A stretch of DNA of 44,419 nucleotides from Gammaproteobacteria bacterium (GTDB taxonomy: Bacteria > Pseudomonadota > Gammaproteobacteria > Magnimaribacterales > D2472), in contig NZFS01000006.1 in the NCBI GenBank assembly GCA_002690725.1, positions 68,036-112,454 on the forward strand. Direction: 5' to 3'. The notes beneath the pieces were generated by a model, which was given only the letters and a program-made list of their open reading frames with translations, was not told the origin of the DNA and did not search any database. Both the position numbers and the translations under genes were made by a program. This document shows, one piece after another, positions 39,268 to 44,419 of this stretch (its first letter is position 1; each line of letters begins with the position of its first letter).

Positions 39268-39273
39268 GGAGAG
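39268..39273 (+). promoter_or_regulatory. Shine-Dalgarno sequence of groES
   Basis: GGAGAG lies 4 bases before the groES ATG. The 77-base gap upstream shows no CIRCE inverted repeat and no clear sigma-32 promoter by eye. Confidence 0.8.
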
Positions 39274-39277
39274 ATAA

Positions 39278-39565
39278 ATGAAGTTAAAACCATTACATGA
39301 CAATGTTCTTGTAAAGAGAACTGAAGAGGAAGAAACCTCTTCCGGCGGTATAATTCTTTCAGGTTCTGCAAAAGAAAAACCTTCACAAGGTGAAGTAGTT
39401 GCAGTTGGGCCAGGTAAGGTTTCAAATACAGGTGAATCTGTATCAATGAATGTGTCTGTTGGCGATACAGTTATATTTGGCCAATATGGCGGAAATGAAA
39501 TAAAGCTTGACGGTGAAGAGTATCTTATTCTTAGCGAGAAAGATATTTTCGGCGTTGTCGTATAA
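39278..39565 (+). CDS. groES: Co-chaperonin GroES
   Basis: A 95-residue heptameric lid of the GroEL folding chamber (E. coli 97). The N-terminal MKLKPLHDNVLVKR, the mobile loop EEEETSSGGIILSGSAKEKPSQG, VVAVGPGKV and GDTVIFGQYGG are typical. A strong ribosome binding site precedes it and groEL follows after 23 bases. Confidence 0.98.
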   Translation: MKLKPLHDNVLVKRTEEEETSSGGIILSGSAKEKPSQGEVVAVGPGKVSNTGESVSMNVSVGDTVIFGQYGGNEIKLDGEEYLILSEKDIFGVVV

Positions 39566-39575
39566 ATTTTTTAAT

Positions 39576-39581
39576 AGGGAG
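39576..39581 (+). promoter_or_regulatory. Shine-Dalgarno sequence of groEL
   Basis: AGGGAG lies 7 bases before the groEL ATG in the 23-base groES-groEL spacer. Confidence 0.8.
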
Positions 39582-39585
39582 ATAA

Positions 39586-41232
<1,647 letters not shown>

Positions 41233-41252
41233 TTTATATTTGATGTTTAAAT

Positions 41253-41280
41253 AAAAAACGGGGATTTATCCCCGTTTTTT
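41253..41280 (+). terminator. Rho-independent terminator after groEL
   Basis: The stem CGGGGA (41259-41264) pairs with TCCCCG (41269-41274) around a TTTA loop, extended by six A before and six T after. The T tract completes an intrinsic terminator 20 bases past the groEL stop. It is the only clear hairpin terminator in the window. Confidence 0.93.
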
Positions 41281-41327
41281 ATTAGATTTCATTTATTATT
41301 TACTTTAATATGTATACACACACTTTT

Positions 41328-41333
41328 AAGGAG
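41328..41333 (+). promoter_or_regulatory. Shine-Dalgarno sequence of the PuuD-like gene
   Basis: AAGGAG lies 5 bases before ATG 41339, one of the best matches to the anti-Shine-Dalgarno sequence in the window. Confidence 0.85.
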
Positions 41334-41338
41334 TAATT

Positions 41339-41974
41339 ATGGATTTGTTTACTGATCAGGCTTTTTTTAGATCTTTTCATATTCTTTTTGGCATAGCATG
41401 GATTGGTCTTTTATATTACTTTAATTTTGTTCAGACTGAATACGTAAAAGTTGCAGATCCTGACGCTAAGGCAGATGTAATGAAAAAACTTGCTCCTAAT
41501 GCACTTTGGTGGTTTAGATGGGCTGCCTTTTTTACCTTTTTAACGGGCTTAATTCTTTTCTATCAAATTACAGCAAGAATTGGAACAGAAATAATACTAG
41601 GTTCAACAATGGGTACCTTAATGATGTTAAATGTTTGGGGTATCATTTGGAGAAATCAAAAAATTGTTCTTGGGATGAAAGAGGGTGATGTAGCGAAAGC
41701 GGCGGCAAAAGCCGGTCTTGCATCAAGAACTAATACTCTTTTTTCAGTTCCAATGTTGATGTATATGGTTTATTCAGCACATGCTCAGGGATCCTATCTA
41801 GTATTAGATAATTGGAGTGCAACTAGTTTAATTATTGGTTTAGCTATAATCTTTGCAATTGAAGCAAATGCCATTTGGGGTAAGATGCTGCCAGCCATTG
41901 CTAGTGTAAGGGCTGTTATCACATCATCATTTGCTTTAGCAGTAGTCTTTAAAATTATTACAGACTTATTGTAA
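41339..41974 (+). CDS. PuuD-like (urate oxidase N-terminal domain) membrane protein
   Basis: A 211-residue protein with about five hydrophobic segments, related to the membrane domain found at the N-terminus of bacterial urate hydroxylase PuuD (Urate_ox_N type). Supporting motifs are FRSFHILFGIAWIGLLYYFNFVQ and LWWFRWAAFFTFLTGLI. The cytochrome c domain that follows in full-length PuuD is absent, with no CXXCH anywhere. Whether it acts on urate is therefore doubtful; no other purine catabolism gene lies nearby. It stands alone after the groEL terminator with a strong ribosome binding site, suggesting high expression. Several histidines and tryptophans in the first two spans could hold a heme, but this is inference. 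Confidence 0.7.
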   Translation: MDLFTDQAFFRSFHILFGIAWIGLLYYFNFVQTEYVKVADPDAKADVMKKLAPNALWWFRWAAFFTFLTGLILFYQITARIGTEIILGSTMGTLMMLNVWGIIWRNQKIVLGMKEGDVAKAAAKAGLASRTNTLFSVPMLMYMVYSAHAQGSYLVLDNWSATSLIIGLAIIFAIEANAIWGKMLPAIASVRAVITSSFALAVVFKIITDLL

Positions 41975-41995
41975 AAGCACTAATAAATTTGATTG

Positions 41996-43257
41996 CTATT
42001 TATTTTTTTTAATTTTAATTTTTGATATTGAATTTTCATCAAGTTCTAATATTTCAAAACGATAATTATTTACTTCAATACACAAATTTGCTTGAGGAAT
42101 TTGATCCAAATATTCTGTTATTAGTCCGTTAATAGTTTTAGAATTATCTTCAGGAATAGCCCAGTTTAAATAGTTATTTAAGTCCCTGATTTTTGAGTTG
42201 CCATCAGTTAAAATAGATCCATCTTTTAATTTAGTAAATTCTTTTCCAATTCTTCTTTGTCTCCACCAAATTTACCAGTAATCTCTTTGAATATATCTTC
42301 AACAGATATCAGGCCTTCAATCTCTCCGTATTCATCCACAACCAGTGCAATGCTTTGATTACTAGCTAGGAACTCTCTCAACTGTTTCATAAGTAATGTT
42401 GACTGAGAGACAAAATAAGTTTTTTGAAGAATCTCTTTAATATCTCTGATTTCTCCTTGATTTAATTTATCTAAAAACGAATATGAGTCTTTAAGATGCA
42501 AAATTCCTATCATATTATCAATTGTGTCTTGAAAAACTGGAAGTCTTGTATATTCAGTAGACTCGATTATCTTTGTAGCTTCAACATAATCTTGATTAAT
42601 GTCTATACCAATTATTTCTGATGTTGGAATCATAATATCTTCAACTATAAGCTCTTCCATTCCAAGAACTGATGAGAGCATTTTTCTGTATTGCTTTGGT
42701 ATAAGGTCACCAGACTCTTCTAAGAGTGTCTTAAGTTCTTCTGTATTAAGGTTTTCATTCAATGTTGCATCTTTTGCATCTAACTTGAATATTTTGAGGA
42801 TCTGCTTACTTAAAAAATTTGTAAGAAATATTAGTGGCTTAAAAACATAAACAAGAATCTTTAATATAAAAGATGATCTTGTTGCAAAACTTTCTGGTTT
42901 TATAGCAGCCATTGTTTTTGGAGTAATTTCTGAGAAAATCAAAATAATAATTGTAAGAATTACTGACCCAAGAACAACATTTCCACCAAAATAATTTAGC
43001 ATCATTATAGTTACTAATGCCGAAGCTAAAATGTTAGCAAAATTATTTCCTACCAGTATTGCAGAAAGCAACTGATCAGGTCTTTTTAGCAGATCTAAAG
43101 CTCTTTTGGCACTTGTTTTAGATTTTTTTGATAAGTTTCTAAGCTTAATTTTATTTGCAGCCATCATTCCAGTTTCTGAACCAGAAAAAAATCCACTAAG
43201 TATTAATAAAAATATAAGTGTTAAAAAAAGAATTAATAATGAGGGATCTTCTTGCAT
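41996..43257 (-). pseudogene. corB: CorB/CorC-type (DUF21-CBS-CorC_HlyC) membrane protein, frameshifted
   Basis: A CorB/YfjD-like protein in two frames. From ATG 43257 the first frame gives 343 residues: a DUF21 membrane domain (SGFFSGSETGMMAANKIKLRNL, LVGNNFANILAS, SEITPKTMAA) and a CBS pair (MIPTSEIIGID to EYGEIEGLISVEDIFKEITG). It stops at 42226-42228. The next frame holds the missing C-terminal CorC_HlyC domain (DGSILTDGNSKIRDLNNYLNW, TINGLITEYLDQIP), ending at 41996. Restoring one A in the minus-strand GAAAAG run at 42242-42245 joins them into about 420 residues, near the E. coli size. The family is linked to Mg/Co efflux or tolerance. A real mutation and a sequencing or assembly error cannot be told apart here. 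The longer upstream start at 43308 would run into ypjD and is rejected. Confidence 0.85.
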
Positions 43258-43823
43258 TATGCTCCAACTAAATATGAATTCATATAATATGCACCGAGAA
43301 CAGCACACATAGAAACAAAAAGACTTCTGGTCGCATATTTTATTGGAAAATTGAAGTACTTAACGCCAATAACTGTTATGACAAAAATGAGCCACGCAAT
43401 AAATGTAAAAAGCGCTTTAAAAATTATATTTGCTTAAAAAACTGTTTGTAAGCTGAAACCTGACACTAAAGAGAAAGATAAAAATAATAATCCAATACCA
43501 AGTAATTTGAACACAATTTTATAATTTTTCTCAACAGAAAAAGGCTCAATATTTATGAGTTCACCTTTTTTTAAATTCCTTATTTTTCTCTCAAGAATAC
43601 TAATTTCAGAATAGGCGATGAAAATAATAAGTAAGCTTAGTCCTGTGACCATAAAATGAATTGTTGGCATTAAAGATATCACTTCGTAAGCTGTGGAATA
43701 AATTAAAATATAGGAAATAACTGCTATAGAACTTGCTACGTAGAGCGATTTTTCCTGTTTGTAGAAAAATCTAATAATAAAGTATATGACTATACTTATA
43801 GTCACTTGGCTTATAAAACTCAT
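43257..43823 (-). pseudogene. ypjD: YpjD/CcsA-like membrane protein interrupted by an in-frame stop
   Basis: A membrane protein reading 129 residues from ATG 43823, then TAA at 43434-43436, then 58 more residues in the same frame to a stop at 43257-43259. The part after the stop reads ANIIFKALFTFIAW and continues to a hydrophobic C-terminus, matching the KAVLTFIAW-like region conserved in YpjD. The part before it has three hydrophobic spans and an IERK-like segment (SILERKIRN). The intact protein would be about 188 residues, shorter than E. coli YpjD (263), so the N-terminal half may be reduced as well. The TAATG overlap with the corB start shows the two were coupled. Stop-codon change and assembly error remain open. 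Confidence 0.75.
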
Positions 43824-43925
43824 TAAAAATAAAGATTAATTAAAACTTTGCATAATAATACTATCAATATTAGCAAGGTTAACCTAAAATACACATCTTT
43901 TTAAACAAAATTAAATATTTTTGGT

Positions 43926-44419
43926 ATGGTAATTATAAGATTAGCTAGAAGTGGAGCAAAAAAAAATCCATATTATTTTATCACTGTCGCAGATGAAAGA
44001 CGTCCAAGAGATGGTGCATTTATTGAAAGATTAGGCTTTTTTAATCCATCAGCAAGTGGAAATGAAGAAAGGTTAAGAATAGATCTTGAAAAAATTGAAG
44101 AATGGACATCAAAAGGTGCTCAAGTAAGTGATAGAGTCAATTCACTCGTTAAAGAAGCAAAATTAACTCCAGAAGAACTTGCAGCGAAGATTGAGGCAAA
44201 GAAGCTAAAAGCAGAAGCAAAAAAGGTAGCATTAGCAGAAAAATTAGCCAAAGAAGCGGCGGAAGCTGCTTCACAAGAAGAAGCACCAGCTGAAGAAGCT
44301 CCTGCTGAAGAAGAAGCACCAGCTGAAGAAGCTCCTGCCGAAGAAGCACCAGCCGAAGAAGCACTAATCGAAGAAGAAACTCCTGCTGAAGAAGAAGCAC
44401 CAGCTGAAGAAGCTCCTGC
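43926..44419 (+). CDS. rpsP: Ribosomal protein S16 with long Ala/Pro/Glu repeat tail (cut by window edge)
   Basis: The first 164 residues of bS16; the stop lies outside the window. Residues 1-80 are the normal S16 fold ([49 protein letters not shown]). S16 is usually about 80-90 residues, but here a Lys/Ala/Glu helix-like stretch follows (about 81-116). After that comes an acidic low-complexity tail of EEAPAEE-type repeats to at least residue 164. ffh, which precedes rpsP in E. coli, is absent; instead ypjD is divergent across 102 AT-rich bases with no clear promoter. rimM, trmD and rplS would be expected downstream. Confidence 0.95.
   Translation, partial: MVIIRLARSGAKKNPYYFITVADERRPRDGAFIERLGFFNPSASGNEERLRIDLEKIEEWTSKGAQVSDRVNSLVKEAKLTPEELAAKIEAKKLKAEAKKVALAEKLAKEAAEAASQEEAPAEEAPAEEEAPAEEAPAEEAPAEEALIEEETPAEEEAPAEEAP
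44277..44419 (+). repeat. Direct repeats encoding the S16 acidic tail
   Basis: Three identical 29-base copies occur at 44277-44305, 44310-44338 and 44391-44419, each encoding EEAPAEEAP in the same frame. Degenerate copies lie between the last two. The array runs off the window edge, so its full length is unknown. Such in-frame repeats can change length by slippage or recombination. Confidence 0.9.

Noticed and set aside
39201-39277. CIRCE operator or sigma-32 promoter before groES
   Set aside because: No TTAGCACTC/GAGTGCTAA inverted repeat and no CTTGAA/CCCCAT pair could be seen; the only solid element is the Shine-Dalgarno sequence.
42226-42262. Programmed -1 ribosomal frameshift in corB
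   Set aside because: The site GAAAAG is not a standard slippery heptamer, and no stem-loop or internal Shine-Dalgarno stimulator was seen. A one-base deletion or sequence error is simpler.
43258-43308. Longer N-terminus of the corB-like protein from 43308
   Set aside because: The extra 17 residues come from the overlapping ypjD reading frame and do not resemble the family; ATG 43257 is coupled to the ypjD stop.
43106-43312. Plus-strand open frame opposite the corB start
   Set aside because: It is fully antisense to the conserved DUF21 domain, with no ribosome binding site or recognisable product.
44149-44400. Leucine-rich open frame on the minus strand opposite rpsP
   Set aside because: It is the antisense shadow of the Glu/Ala/Pro repeat; composition follows from the repeat and no start signals exist.
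44277-44419. CRISPR-like or satellite repeat array
   Set aside because: The repeats are direct, in the rpsP frame, have no unique spacers and encode a regular EEAPAEE pattern, so they are protein-coding repeats.

Overview
The window is about 44.4 kb of very AT-rich, tightly packed bacterial chromosome. Gene content and order are those of a gammaproteobacterium: bepA/perM, bcp-dapA-bamC-purC, iscRSUA-fdx-iscX-ndk, rlmN-rodZ-ispG-hisS-yfgM-bamB-der, sdhCDAB-sucAB-lpd-sucCD, murJ-ribF-ileS-lspA-ispH and corB/ypjD next to rpsP all have counterparts in that class. Low GC, overlapping genes, almost no intergenic DNA and several members missing from otherwise conserved clusters suggest a streamlined marine lineage, most like SAR86. 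That assignment is inferred from style and synteny, not from a tree.

Layout. 1-2921: start of bepA (minus strand, cut by the window edge), perM, a secreted isoaspartyl peptidase/asparaginase, and bcp (minus). 2982-5571: dapA-bamC-purC. 5564-9032: the iron-sulfur cluster operon iscR-S-U-A-fdx-iscX, preceded by a near-consensus type 1 IscR operator on a promoter that starts transcription at or next to the iscR start codon, then ndk. 9034-16470: rlmN, rodZ, ispG, hisS, yfgM, bamB, der. 16535-27301: the succinate dehydrogenase, 2-oxoglutarate dehydrogenase and succinyl-CoA synthetase genes in one run, carrying carbon from 2-oxoglutarate to fumarate. 27266-30406: a MATE exporter (minus), a LbetaH acyltransferase that seems to start at ATT, a small winged-helix regulator and msrB. 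30390-39200: murJ, ribF, ileS, lspA, ispH, ampD, ampG-like and vanZ-like genes, mostly abutting or overlapping, joining lipid II flipping, lipoprotein processing, isoprenoid supply and peptidoglycan recycling. 39278-41280: groES-groEL with a clear intrinsic terminator. 41339-41974: a membrane protein related to the N-terminal domain of PuuD. 41996-43823 (minus): corB-like and ypjD-like genes, each carrying one lesion (a frameshift and an in-frame stop). 43926-44419: rpsP with a long acidic repeat tail, cut by the window edge.

I found no phage, insertion sequence, CRISPR array, tRNA or rRNA, and no region that looks like an undescribed defence or biosynthetic system. The points most worth checking are the IscR operator with its apparently leaderless iscR, the isc operon without hscBA although IscU keeps an LPPIK motif, the paired lesions in the coupled ypjD-corB genes, the ATT start of the acyltransferase, and the repeat-built tail of ribosomal protein S16. 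No intergenic stretch exceeds about 135 bases, so there are no long gene-free regions.
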